IMG/VR virus record: IMGVR_UViG_3300012354_000004
Coordinates: 1 to 43,506 of that record
DNA length: 43,506 nucleotides
Strand: one strand, 5' to 3'
Source: a virus
Positions 14,652-24,365 of this stretch are shown here, piece by piece (position 1 is the first letter of the stretch; the number at the start of each line of letters is the position of its first letter). The notes below the pieces were generated by a model. The model was given only the letters and a program-made list of their open reading frames with translations. It ran no database searches and had not been told where the DNA came from. A program made the position numbers and the translations under genes.

Positions 14652-15587
14652 ATGGCTATAGCAGGATATAACAGTCAGGTGCTCGTTGCCTCTTTGCCGA
14701 GTGTGGCTTTTACTGACGAGGCTACGAGCAGCTCAGACTTGACGACCTACACCATTTCGAATTCCGTTAAGCGGTACTTTGATAAGAATGTGGCAACGGT
14801 TGTGCAGGCGCAATACGACGAAACACAGCAAATCCAGATTACAGGCAGTCCAACGGGTGGCACATTCGTGCTCCGTTTTGGTGGCCAGAATACTGCGACG
14901 ATTAACTGGAATGATAACGCGGCTACCGTGCAAACAAGGTTGCAAGCCCTATCATCGATAGGGGCTGGTAACGCGTTGGTAACGGGCGGCCCTGGGCCCG
15001 CTACACCTTTTGTGGTTGAGTTTGCAGGTACTATGGCAAAAACACCAGAGGCGCTTATCACGCTGCAGACGAATAGTTTGACAGGCGGCTCTTCACCATC
15101 CGTAGCAATCACCGAATTGCAATTAGGTGCTACGTGGGCAGTGATCACCAGTGGTTTCACGCTCTATCGTGCTAACGCTCGTGTCGTTTTTGCTGTAGCT
15201 CAAGTAGCAGGAACACAAGTGCGGTTTCATAGTGGAAACTACTTTCCCTATGCAGTGATTGCAGAGGCTGCCAGTTGTGAATTCCAGGGCAAGATGAATA
15301 CTGAGGATACCACAACCTTTGTGAGCGCCGCCGCGTCAAATGGCGCGAAAAGTTTCACGCCTACCACGATAGAAGGCACGCTCAAGTACGGCTCATTCTG
15401 GATAAATATTACTAGGGCTCAAAGTCTGGTTGCCAGGGATTACCTGATTGTCTCGTTCCAATTGCCGACAGGCAACCGCTACGAGGGCTTCTGCTATGCC
15501 AGCGACTGCAACATCAAGGATGATGTCAACAAGGTAGTTACTCAGGATCTGGTGTTTCAATTAACCGACGAGTTTTTTAACGCATAA
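14652..15587 (+). CDS. Second tail-tube protein with inserted beta domain
   Basis: A protein of 311 residues. The C-terminal half (EFQGKMNTEDTTTFVSAAAS, SFTPTTIEGTLKYGSFW) resembles the tail-tube protein at 14226. Residues about 55-160 are an inserted domain: IQITGSPTGGTFVLRFGGQN, ATVQTRLQALSSIGAGNALV, SLTGGSSPSVAI. This is a module I know from surface-exposed phage tail proteins and large repetitive bacterial proteins. It may decorate the tail surface or act as the second of two tube proteins. Confidence 0.75.
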   Translation: MAIAGYNSQVLVASLPSVAFTDEATSSSDLTTYTISNSVKRYFDKNVATVVQAQYDETQQIQITGSPTGGTFVLRFGGQNTATINWNDNAATVQTRLQALSSIGAGNALVTGGPGPATPFVVEFAGTMAKTPEALITLQTNSLTGGSSPSVAITELQLGATWAVITSGFTLYRANARVVFAVAQVAGTQVRFHSGNYFPYAVIAEAASCEFQGKMNTEDTTTFVSAAASNGAKSFTPTTIEGTLKYGSFWINITRAQSLVARDYLIVSFQLPTGNRYEGFCYASDCNIKDDVNKVVTQDLVFQLTDEFFNA

Positions 15588-15597
15588 TTGAGAAATC

Positions 15598-16065
15598 ATG
15601 AAAGAAAAGAGTAGAAGACACATGAATGCATTACAAGCGCGTGCGCTCTTATTCCAGCGCAAACTACAGGAAATTCCTGTTGATATTTCTTTGCCTGGTC
15701 TAGAGGAACTTGACAACCAACTATCCGTATTGGAAATGACTGGCGCTGACACGACCAATGCTAGCAAGTTGGTAGAAGGGCCGGATGGAAAAGTCGATGG
15801 TATGGCTCAAACTGCGGCTGTCATTTGTAAAGCGCTTATCTTACGCGAAACGAAAGAACGCATCTTCACAGACAATGATATAGAGGTTGTCGTTCATTTC
15901 GGACTCACTATTCTTACGCCATTAAGCCAGGCCGTTGCGAAGGCTTCAGGCGGTGATGTGACAGCCATAGAAGCTGCTAAAAAAAATTCATCGACAACCC
16001 CCGTGAGCGATTCAAGTTCTATCTCACCAAAGAACTCGGCGGAGGTTTCACCGTCTCAGAGCTGA
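15598..16065 (+). CDS. Tail assembly chaperone, short (unshifted) form
   Basis: A protein of 155 residues in the slot between tail tube and tape measure, equivalent to lambda gpG. It is mostly helical (LEELDNQLSVLEMTGADTTNASKLVEG, AAVICKALILRETKERIFTDND). After codon 130 the unshifted frame turns into a serine-rich low-complexity tail (SSTTPVSDSSSISPKNS), the usual sign of a frameshift exit. An in-frame ATG at 15622 is an alternative start. Confidence 0.85.
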   Translation: MKEKSRRHMNALQARALLFQRKLQEIPVDISLPGLEELDNQLSVLEMTGADTTNASKLVEGPDGKVDGMAQTAAVICKALILRETKERIFTDNDIEVVVHFGLTILTPLSQAVAKASGGDVTAIEAAKKNSSTTPVSDSSSISPKNSAEVSPSQS

Positions 16066-16175
16066 TGAGCAAAATGGCCGAATCAGAGATTACTGAATGG
16101 ATGGCCTTTTATGAATTGGAACAAGAAGATGAAAAGGCGGCGATAGAAGAGGCCAGGACAAAGGGAACTACATGA
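15598..16175 (+). CDS. Tail assembly chaperone, long form made by -1 frameshift
   Basis: A -1 slip at A AAA AAT (15981-15987) joins the first 130 codons to 62 codons in the -1 frame, giving 192 residues and ending at 16175. The added part, FIDNPRERFKFYLTKELGGG...SELMSKMAESEITEWMAFYE, is the typical T-domain of siphovirus chaperones, which binds the tape measure. The stop overlaps the tape-measure start at 16172. The short form is far more abundant in known systems. Confidence 0.88.
15981..15987 (+). promoter_or_regulatory. -1 ribosomal frameshift slippery site
   Basis: Eight As followed by T (15979-15987) give A AAA AAT in the zero frame, a match to X XXY YYZ. After slipping, the -1 frame is open for 62 codons with tail-chaperone content. 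The +1 frame closes within seven codons. Confidence 0.88.
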
Positions 16176-18259
16176 GCACGACGATAGCAGATTTGTTAGT
16201 CAATTTTCGAGGCGATATCGGTGATTTAGCCTCGAAAATTGCTGCTGCAAAAACAGACATGAATACCGTCGCTGATGCTGCCCAATCGACAGGCGGTGGT
16301 ATTCTCTCTGGCTTCAAATCTGGTATCAGTGGCGTGCTCGACTTCGGCGCAAAGATAGGACAAACCGTCATCGGGATGCAAGGTATGGCACAAGGGGCGG
16401 TAGGACTAGGACAAGCCTTGCTAGAGCCGAATGCCAGTATGGAACAAACCACCGTTGGGTTTGAGACGCTGCTAGGCAAGGGCAAGGCAACACAAGGCTT
16501 TCTCAATCAACTCAAAGACTTCGCTGCAGCTACCCCCTTCGAGTTTCCAGAATTAGCAACCGATGCGCAACATATGCTGGCATTTGGTTTTACGGCAAAA
16601 CAAGTCATCCCCGAGCTGACCGATATTGGCGATGCGATGGGCGCTATGGGCAAGAGTAGCGCCGATATTGATCATATCGTAGGTATCTTTGGGCAGATGC
16701 ATGCCGCTGGCAAGCTCAATGCAGGCGACATGATGCAGCTAGCTGATGAGGGCATCCCTGCCTGGAAAATGCTTGCTGAGGCTATGGGTAAAACGGTCCC
16801 TGAAGTCCAGAAACTCACAACCTCTGGATTGATCCCTGCTGATACTGCAATCAAGGCCGTGTCAGAGGGCATGCATAAGATGTTTGGCGGTGGTATGGCT
16901 GCCCAAGCGAACACATTTAACGGCCTGTTGTCTACCCTGCAAGATAATGCTAGCGCAGCTCTGCGCGCTTTTACCGGGCCGCTATTCGACAAAGCAAAAA
17001 CTGGATTGACGCAACTAGGCAATCTCGTATCAAGCAAACAATTTCAGGATTTCGCTACTAAGACAGGTACGGCCATAGGGACCGCTTTTACCGATATTGG
17101 CAACGTCATCGGGCCGGTTGTCACTGGTATCGGGGCGTTTGTCGGATGGCTTCAGCAGGGAAGCGCGCCTGCTGTCGCGGTGGGCATTGCCCTGGCAATG
17201 ATTGCAGGTGGTTTTGCAGCTATCCAGATTGGCGCATTTGTTGCGGCAGTCCCGGCTCTTGTTGGTGGTTTCATCGCCTGGGCTGTTGCTGCATGGACGG
17301 CGGCAGCCGGGACAATAGCGGCGACGTGGCCTCTTTTTGCCATAGGAGCCGCTGTTGTTGCTGTCGTCGCAATCATCGTTCTTGCCGTGAAAAATTGGGG
17401 GGCTATCTCCAAGTGGATCAGCGAACAGTGGGGACGTATGTGTTCGTGGGTTGGTGAGCAGTTCAGCAAGCTTGGTTCTTTTCTGCACGACACAGCAACC
17501 AATATTAAAAACGGCGTTGGCGATAAATTTGACCAACTAGGAACCAATGTTCATAATAAAACCACTGAAATGGGCGTCAATGTTCTCAATACCTGGAACA
17601 AACTGAACCATTCCACTGATTCATCCTGGCAAGATATCGCTAATACGGCAGGCAAGCGCATCGGGCAAATGAAAGATTCGGTGATAGCAAGCGTTGGGCA
17701 GATGGTGAGCAACGTGGTTATTTGGCTGATTAACTTAAAAAATCAGGCAGGGCAAAAAGCCAATGATATTGTTGCTGCCATCCGAAACTTTTTTACGAAC
17801 CTGCCAGGAGAGGCAATGCAATGGGGACGAAATATTATTCAGGGATTGATTAACGGCATCGGCTCCATGCTTGGCAACCTGAGCAACATGGCAGGACAGG
17901 CCGCTCAGACCATCGCCAACTTTTTACCGCATTCTCCTGCAAAGGAAGGCCCGCTACGTGAACTCAATGTCTTTGGCCCTTCTCTCGTCAAGGGTTTTGC
18001 CTCTGGTATTGACAACTCAGCGCCGATGCTCAGAGCGTCCATGGCGCATCTTGTGACCATAGGGACGTATCCCATCAAGCCTTCAGCAGGTATGATAGCC
18101 AGCTCGGTAGCACCTGCTATGGCTATGCAGGGAAGTACAGGCGGGCAAGGACAAACAATTATCTTAGAAGTGGATGGAATGGTGCTAGCAAAAGTAACCC
18201 AGAAAAATACGGATAAGTTGGTCCGACTCAAATTAGGAAGTAAAGGACGCGTAGTATGA
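16172..18259 (+). CDS. Tail tape measure protein
   Basis: A protein of 695 residues. The N-terminal part (about 85-250) is the tape-measure domain: MEQTTVGFETLLGKGKATQGFLNQLKDFAAATPFEF, NAGDMMQLADEGIPAWKMLAE. Residues about 325-410 are a strongly hydrophobic stretch with several possible membrane spans. The C-terminus has FLPHSPAKEGPLRELNVFGP and VKGFASGI, typical of tape measures. Family scaling of about 1.5 angstroms per residue predicts a tail near 100 nm. It is coupled to the chaperone stop and to the next start. Confidence 0.95.
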   Translation: MSTTIADLLVNFRGDIGDLASKIAAAKTDMNTVADAAQSTGGGILSGFKSGISGVLDFGAKIGQTVIGMQGMAQGAVGLGQALLEPNASMEQTTVGFETLLGKGKATQGFLNQLKDFAAATPFEFPELATDAQHMLAFGFTAKQVIPELTDIGDAMGAMGKSSADIDHIVGIFGQMHAAGKLNAGDMMQLADEGIPAWKMLAEAMGKTVPEVQKLTTSGLIPADTAIKAVSEGMHKMFGGGMAAQANTFNGLLSTLQDNASAALRAFTGPLFDKAKTGLTQLGNLVSSKQFQDFATKTGTAIGTAFTDIGNVIGPVVTGIGAFVGWLQQGSAPAVAVGIALAMIAGGFAAIQIGAFVAAVPALVGGFIAWAVAAWTAAAGTIAATWPLFAIGAAVVAVVAIIVLAVKNWGAISKWISEQWGRMCSWVGEQFSKLGSFLHDTATNIKNGVGDKFDQLGTNVHNKTTEMGVNVLNTWNKLNHSTDSSWQDIANTAGKRIGQMKDSVIASVGQMVSNVVIWLINLKNQAGQKANDIVAAIRNFFTNLPGEAMQWGRNIIQGLINGIGSMLGNLSNMAGQAAQTIANFLPHSPAKEGPLRELNVFGPSLVKGFASGIDNSAPMLRASMAHLVTIGTYPIKPSAGMIASSVAPAMAMQGSTGGQGQTIILEVDGMVLAKVTQKNTDKLVRLKLGSKGRVV

Positions 18260-19098
18260 GACAACTTTTTCTACCGGATTATAAAGAAGTAGCATTTCCT
18301 GAATACTGGGATAGGCCAGCTTCAAAGCGGCCTCAGACCTTGCAAGAAGTATGCGCTATGCTGCTTCCTTTGCCAGGGATACGTGGTATCTGGGAAGTCA
18401 TCGCCAGTGACGCCAGGACAGGCGAAATACTTGAGCGTTCCATTTACAAGAACGCAATCACTGACAATGGCGCTCAGGATGCCATAGGGAACTTGTTTGC
18501 TGCAACAGGCGCTGCATTCAATCCAATGAACGTGATGTGCATCTCGACTGACGCAGGCAGTACTACACTCACCACAGCCTTAACAGCAGGCACACCACCC
18601 GGATCTGCTACCCTTGCAGTGGCATCTCTGCCGGCCGCTATCCCTGCTAACGCTGTACTGAAACTGGACTATGGTACCGGATCGGAAGAGAGTTGTGCAA
18701 CGACAGCGGGCGCTAGCGCAGCCGCTACTAGCATAACAGGTATCACAGCGGTCGGTGGAGGCACGTTCACGCCTGCCTTTAGTCATGCCATAGGAAAAAC
18801 CGTTGTGCCCGTTGCCCTGGTCACAGACAATCCATCAGGCACGCCCACAGGCGGGGTGTACTTGTCTCTCGTCGGTGGCGATTATAGTGCCCTTTCAGGA
18901 ACTGGCATAGGCAACCGGACACGCACTATCACAAAAAAGTTTCCAGGCGCATCTACAGCGGCGGCTACGTATACGTGGTGTCGCCTGGCTAACGCGAATC
19001 CGATTGTGTCAGGTGCGGTAGGGGCAAGTTGTATCGTGCCACAGGCAGTCATTAACTCAATTACTGATCAAACTTTTGCCGTTGTCATCAAGCTATAG
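18256..19098 (+). CDS. Minor tail protein, distal tail region
   Basis: A protein of 280 residues starting in the tape-measure stop. An N-terminal segment (GIWEVIASDARTGEILERSIYKNAITDNGAQDAIGNLF) resembles openings of tail-fibre or tail-tip proteins, which set up a beta-strand trimer. Ala/Thr/Gly-rich strands follow. It lies between tape measure and hub, where distal tail proteins sit. The exact role is uncertain. Confidence 0.65.
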   Translation: MRQLFLPDYKEVAFPEYWDRPASKRPQTLQEVCAMLLPLPGIRGIWEVIASDARTGEILERSIYKNAITDNGAQDAIGNLFAATGAAFNPMNVMCISTDAGSTTLTTALTAGTPPGSATLAVASLPAAIPANAVLKLDYGTGSEESCATTAGASAAATSITGITAVGGGTFTPAFSHAIGKTVVPVALVTDNPSGTPTGGVYLSLVGGDYSALSGTGIGNRTRTITKKFPGASTAAATYTWCRLANANPIVSGAVGASCIVPQAVINSITDQTFAVVIKL

Positions 19099-19113
19099 AG
19101 GATTTGAACACGC

Positions 19114-22100
19114 ATGGCTATCACCTTTGATGTAGCTACTGGAAATAAGGTTGCAAGTGGGACCACAAATACATGGTCGCACACGGTAGCGTCTAGCCAG
19201 AGCAATCAAATCCTTGTGGTGGCTGTGGATGCTGGTTTAAGTCTCTCGGGTGTCACCTACAACAGTGTCGCCATGACACAACTCACCTCAATCACCTATG
19301 GTGGTAGCGAGATCCTTTCCCTCTGGTATCTTCTTGCACCTGCACAGGGTGCGCATAACGTCGTGGTGACTGCGAGCGGAACCACGTTCATCATCGGCGT
19401 GAGTGCGTCGTACTACAACGTAGCGCAAACATCCACATTTGGGACGGCTGCAACCAATTCAGGAACCGGAACGGCTAGTACCAATACGGTGAGCACAAGC
19501 AACACCAATCAGTGGGTGATTGATACCGTCAACAATGCAGCGGCTTCTACGGATACAGCCACAGCCAGTCAAAATAAACGTTTCCAACCTGCAACCAGTG
19601 GAGCGGCTGAAGGTGATATCGTGGCGACCGGCTCGAATATGACGCTTACCTGGTCGTTTACGTCGGGCAATTGGGCGCAAATCTCGGTTGCAATGAATAT
19701 TGCATCCACAAATTTCACAACCACGATCACCGATACACAGCTTTCTACGTTCTCTGCAGAGGCCAGTACAGCACAAACCAATGTGATCACCGAGCGACTC
19801 ACTTCATTTACAGCAGAGGCAAGCGCGTCCCAAACAAACGTGATCACCGAGCAGTTGACTACATTTAGCGCAAATGCCACGGTGACAAAGAGCTTAGCCG
19901 CCGTCCCTACAGGCATTCACGTCTTTATCAGTGGCGTAGAAGTGATGATTCTCGAAGGCTCATTCGAGATTGACGACTCCATAAATGCAGTCAGTACTTG
20001 CACATTCACGGTTCGAGATGATTCAGGGGCAAATCACTACACCAAACGGCAACAGGTTTTGGTGATTGATTCAGTCAAAGGGCTGGTTTATAGCGGCTTT
20101 ATTAATTCAGTAGAAGAAGACCGACAGTCACCCAACACGATGATTTTTTCACAGGTAACCGTGCGAGATAATCACGACCTGGCTGAAAAAAGAACCTATC
20201 CAGGACCAGACTCTACCAATGCCTACGCGGGAACGATTGCTACCTCTCTCTTAGATGTTCTTGCTGTGGAAGGCGTGACCGCTCAATATGCCAGTCGCAG
20301 AGAAACTACGCAAGGGCAGTTTGCGCTGGGGACGCTTACAGGCGTTACAGCCGCTAACAATGTAGGTGATGGGGACCTGGAATTGAGCCCTGCCGGGACG
20401 CCTGTAACCATCATAGAGGATACCACATCTGATTTTTCAAGTGGGACACTCACCACCTGCACTGCAGCAAACAATACACTCACCGCCACGCCAACGAATA
20501 CGATCAAATTGACAGGGCAAATGAATGTCGCGGGGATTAGCAATCCAGCCGTCTACTACAAGATTTACTCAGGCTCTTATACGCTGCAGTCACGCGACTT
20601 TTTGCACTACAGCGTCTGGATTGATGACGCCGCACCAGAGAAAAAAGCCGCCGTTGATATCATCTTCACGGATGGAACCTCTTTACGTGATGTGACCAAC
20701 TTCGGTTATGTTGATGATAACGATATCTTGCCAGCGGCCAATGCTGATCTAGGGGGGCTGGCTAGCGGTCGCTGGTACCAGCGCCTGATGAACATCTCAG
20801 GAAATATCAAAACTGTTGCATACGTGTCCATTGCCCTGGCCGGGACGCAAACAGGCGTCTACACTGCCTACTTCAAAAATATCGAGATCCGCAATTATCC
20901 GCTTGATAGATGGCTCAATCCAAATCAGAGCACGACATTGCGTATCACTATATTCAATGGCACATTGCAAACGCCTGCACAGCAGCTACAATCCATTGGC
21001 TACGAGAATTGCGCGCTTACGATTGTACCAACCTACGACTTGCCTGTCTATCCCACAACAGGCAATGGCCAGGGCGATGCAAATAGCATCCTGACCAGTT
21101 ATCCATCCCCGCTCAACATGCCTTATCGGATCTCGACTGCTTACAGCATCAGTGCCGGGGGCATCCTGAGAGCAAGCTTGATTAATTGGAGTGCAACGGA
21201 GCCTGGTAACTCAGCAACCGACACACAAAAAACGAAAGCTGTAGTGAAATACCAGTTGGACAATGGCGCGTTGGTTGAATGCACAAATGGGCAACCCTTG
21301 CCTGGCCTTGTGCCGGGGATGAACTTGAGCAGTCGCACCCTTACCCTCTATGAAGAGTTCTACGCCTTGCAAGGAGCATCACCAGAGGTAGCGCCGTCCT
21401 TCAATTCGGTCGTGGTGGCAATACAACCCTCTTTCGCCTGTACGAAGTCCGATGTAGCCTACACCACCGTGTGGGGCGCTGGTGAGGCAGGCGCAAGCTT
21501 TAGTTCTACCGTTGCGCTACAAAATGCGCTTACTTTGATTGGAGCAACGCGCAATTGGGATTTTCTGCAGGTTGCCGGGCAAACGTCGTTCCTGGGATCA
21601 GCGGGTGATACGCTCTTTAATCAATCCTATCAATTTGGGAATCCGAGCGCCGGTAACGAATCAAAAACGCGCTTTGACTTTGCGGGGACGTACACCAATT
21701 GTACGATTGAGTGTGATGTCAACATTCAATCGGATATACAAATCGGCGTGGTGTACCGATCCACTAACTTCAGTACGAATAATGGCTCCTATGCCTACGT
21801 TGCGTGGGTAAGTGCCTCTGCAATCACGCTCAAAAGAGGCACCAATACCACAGGTGGCGGGGCAGGAACGACAATTAGCACCGTAGGAATCACGCTGACA
21901 GGCGGGAGTTGGCATAAGCTCAAAGTGATTGTGAATGGCTCAAGTCATCAGGTATTTCTTGATGATGTACGATTCATCAATAGCACCGATGCGACCTTTA
22001 GCGGGAGTGGCAGCGTTGGCGTCTTTGGCGTTTCGCCAACACAGGCATACCCGCAATTCAACTTCGACAATTTCGGCGTGATGCCACTACTCACAGGGAC

Positions 22101-24159
22101 GTGGCTATCACCGGCTGTTTCGCTCACCGCCGCAAGCACCTACGGCAATAGCTTCATTGCCTGGCGTGATCGTTCGGAAAGCCCAGCGTCCAACGATAGC
22201 GTGCTCGTTGAGATGACCATTAATGGTGGGAGCACCTGGACAGCCTGTACCAATGGCGCGGCGCTACCAGTGTTCTCGCCCGGTAGCAATCTCTCGGGTG
22301 TTTCTTTGCAGCTTCGCGTAACGCTCACCACCACAACAGCTTCAAAAATGCCAGCTATTGATACGCTGTTCTGGCTCATCACAGGAGGCTTTTCTAGCTC
22401 CGGTACCCGTGCTAGCCTTGCCTTGCCTATGACTGGTGTAGGGCGGCTCGGTAGTTCTGTTGTCGCCTGGAATGCTACTTTGCCCACGGGTACAACATTG
22501 GGAGTAGATGTTGCGTTTGACGGCGGTTCATGGACAGATGTGACGAGCGGAAATGGGCAGCCATTCCCAATCTTTACCGGGCAAGTGGCACCCACAATCG
22601 ATACGTTTAACAGCAACACATCAGCCAACTATACCAACACAAATCGCACAGGCGGCTCTACAGCCACTGTGACGTATGATACAGCCAATAGCCGTCTCAC
22701 GCTGACAGGAGGCTCTAAGGCGCTCTACATAGCGAATAACCCAACGAATACGGGCGATATTGAGTTGCTTTTCGACATGGACGAATCGGATAGCGGGGGA
22801 CTCGTCTGGCACTATCAAGATACCGATAATTTCTATGAGTTGGTGGTAGCTGATGCTTCTGCTTCTGTGAATCCGAATACTATCGGTCTCTTTAGAATCT
22901 CTTCAGGCACAAGAACACAGTTAGGCGCAACGACGGCTATTTCCTTTGCTAGGGGGACGTATCATCGCTTTAAAGTCCATTATGAGATTAATATCCATCT
23001 GGCAACCTGCTATCTCGACGGAACGCAAGTACTACAAGTGACTGCCATCCTGCCAGCCACAGGCAAAAGCGGACTCAGAAATGATGGTGGTACATCCCGC
23101 TATTATTCTCTGCAAATACAGCCACTCAGTGCAGATGTCAGCTCGCATTACGCTCAAACGCGGTTAAGACTGGCCAGTACTGATCCAACGGTGACGCCGC
23201 AGGTATCTGACCACACGATAGCGGCCTATGGCACGACTATACAGCCAGGCGCATTGATACCGCAAACGGATTATGTACACAAGTACATCTCAGACGATTT
23301 TGACGATTTAATCAAACAATCCTCAGCAAGTGGCGGACAGTGGTGGTGGAATATCGATAAGTATCTTGCCGCTTCCATGCTTCCCAACGCGGGCATACCA
23401 GCTCCCTGGCTCGGGAGTAGCGTGCTCAATCCTGATGGGACTGCTGACTTCTTAGACGCTGGCTTGAAAGTCATTGATGAATCGGACCTGTACAGAAACA
23501 GGCAGATCATCACCAACGTCATGGATACTGCCAGTATCAATGAAACCAGGCAAGGGGATGGGATAAGTAGGACATGGACATTCAAATACGGTTGGGCTAG
23601 CGCGCCTGCTATCACCGTCAACGGTGTTGTGGCTACTGTGGGCGTGAAGGGCGTGGACACAGGCAAGATGTTCTATTGGGCAGTGAACGATCCTATCATC
23701 TCTGTGGATGATTCGATAGCAACGTACACAGATGCGTATGCTATCAAGTCCGTAGGTACAGGCCAGTTTCTCACTTACAGCCAGTATGATGATCTGACAG
23801 AACAAGCCGCTTGTGCCGCCAAAGATGGTACATCGGGTATTATCGAGAATGTAGAGGATGGGACAGGACTCACAAAGGCAGCGGGTGATGCCCTTGCACA
23901 GGCGCGTGTGAAGCAACACGGCGTACTACGTGGGAAAAAGCTAGAGGCCACGACACTACGAGAAGGACTCACGCCTGGCATGCTCTTACCTGTCTTTATT
24001 CCTGAACATGATTTGTTTGACACGCTCATGCTTATCAGGAATATCAAGACGCGCTTGACGCCAGACGGCGCGACTGGCCTGCATAGGTTCTGGTATACCA
24101 TAGAGGCTATTAGTGGCGCGGATATAGGCGATTGGACGGAAATGTATAGGAAGCGATAA
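19114..24159 (+). CDS. Giant tail hub/adhesin with inserted carbohydrate-binding-like domains
   Basis: A protein of 1681 residues. In order: an N-terminal beta domain (1-200); three short tandem repeats (QLSTFSAEAS / RLTSFTAEAS / QLTTFSANAT, about 207-260); a hub-like segment (267-400, FEIDDSINAVSTCTFTVRDD); a jelly-roll-like domain (about 413-612); then repeat units of a beta-sandwich with INGGSTWTACTNGAALPVF-type signatures (about 679-770, 1000-1095, 1104-1160 resuming 1342-1376). Two LamG/concanavalin-like domains (about 831-993 and 1160-1336) lie between or within them. The C-terminal 300 residues are hub-like again (DDFDDLIKQSSASGGQWWWN, AQARVKQHG). It probably forms the tail tip and binds the host surface. 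Confidence 0.85.
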   Translation: MAITFDVATGNKVASGTTNTWSHTVASSQSNQILVVAVDAGLSLSGVTYNSVAMTQLTSITYGGSEILSLWYLLAPAQGAHNVVVTASGTTFIIGVSASYYNVAQTSTFGTAATNSGTGTASTNTVSTSNTNQWVIDTVNNAAASTDTATASQNKRFQPATSGAAEGDIVATGSNMTLTWSFTSGNWAQISVAMNIASTNFTTTITDTQLSTFSAEASTAQTNVITERLTSFTAEASASQTNVITEQLTTFSANATVTKSLAAVPTGIHVFISGVEVMILEGSFEIDDSINAVSTCTFTVRDDSGANHYTKRQQVLVIDSVKGLVYSGFINSVEEDRQSPNTMIFSQVTVRDNHDLAEKRTYPGPDSTNAYAGTIATSLLDVLAVEGVTAQYASRRETTQGQFALGTLTGVTAANNVGDGDLELSPAGTPVTIIEDTTSDFSSGTLTTCTAANNTLTATPTNTIKLTGQMNVAGISNPAVYYKIYSGSYTLQSRDFLHYSVWIDDAAPEKKAAVDIIFTDGTSLRDVTNFGYVDDNDILPAANADLGGLASGRWYQRLMNISGNIKTVAYVSIALAGTQTGVYTAYFKNIEIRNYPLDRWLNPNQSTTLRITIFNGTLQTPAQQLQSIGYENCALTIVPTYDLPVYPTTGNGQGDANSILTSYPSPLNMPYRISTAYSISAGGILRASLINWSATEPGNSATDTQKTKAVVKYQLDNGALVECTNGQPLPGLVPGMNLSSRTLTLYEEFYALQGASPEVAPSFNSVVVAIQPSFACTKSDVAYTTVWGAGEAGASFSSTVALQNALTLIGATRNWDFLQVAGQTSFLGSAGDTLFNQSYQFGNPSAGNESKTRFDFAGTYTNCTIECDVNIQSDIQIGVVYRSTNFSTNNGSYAYVAWVSASAITLKRGTNTTGGGAGTTISTVGITLTGGSWHKLKVIVNGSSHQVFLDDVRFINSTDATFSGSGSVGVFGVSPTQAYPQFNFDNFGVMPLLTGTWLSPAVSLTAASTYGNSFIAWRDRSESPASNDSVLVEMTINGGSTWTACTNGAALPVFSPGSNLSGVSLQLRVTLTTTTASKMPAIDTLFWLITGGFSSSGTRASLALPMTGVGRLGSSVVAWNATLPTGTTLGVDVAFDGGSWTDVTSGNGQPFPIFTGQVAPTIDTFNSNTSANYTNTNRTGGSTATVTYDTANSRLTLTGGSKALYIANNPTNTGDIELLFDMDESDSGGLVWHYQDTDNFYELVVADASASVNPNTIGLFRISSGTRTQLGATTAISFARGTYHRFKVHYEINIHLATCYLDGTQVLQVTAILPATGKSGLRNDGGTSRYYSLQIQPLSADVSSHYAQTRLRLASTDPTVTPQVSDHTIAAYGTTIQPGALIPQTDYVHKYISDDFDDLIKQSSASGGQWWWNIDKYLAASMLPNAGIPAPWLGSSVLNPDGTADFLDAGLKVIDESDLYRNRQIITNVMDTASINETRQGDGISRTWTFKYGWASAPAITVNGVVATVGVKGVDTGKMFYWAVNDPIISVDDSIATYTDAYAIKSVGTGQFLTYSQYDDLTEQAACAAKDGTSGIIENVEDGTGLTKAAGDALAQARVKQHGVLRGKKLEATTLREGLTPGMLLPVFIPEHDLFDTLMLIRNIKTRLTPDGATGLHRFWYTIEAISGADIGDWTEMYRKR

Positions 24160-24170
24160 GGAAGAAGAGT

Positions 24171-24365
24171 ATGCTGCAAGTCATTTCAACGATCATCTTT
24201 TACGTGTGGATGTTTTTGACGCTGTTCTTCGTGTGGCGAATCTGGCAGAACAGCGTTACCACTGCGCAAGCATGGCAGACGCTTATTACTGTAACGGTGA
24301 AAACGTCTGAAGCGGCGCAAAAATCTGCTGAAGCAGCGGCTAACCTTGCAAAGGAAAAGCTGTGA
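24171..24365 (+). CDS. Small membrane protein of the lysis region
   Basis: A protein of 64 residues preceded by GGAAGAAGAG. One N-terminal membrane span (VISTIIFYVWMFLTLFFVW) is followed by a helical alanine-rich tail (AAQKSAEAAANLAKEKL). The stop overlaps the GTG start of the next gene. With its neighbours it makes a cluster of three small membrane proteins before the endolysin. A holin, antiholin or spanin-like role is possible but not shown. Confidence 0.7.
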   Translation: MLQVISTIIFYVWMFLTLFFVWRIWQNSVTTAQAWQTLITVTVKTSEAAQKSAEAAANLAKEKL

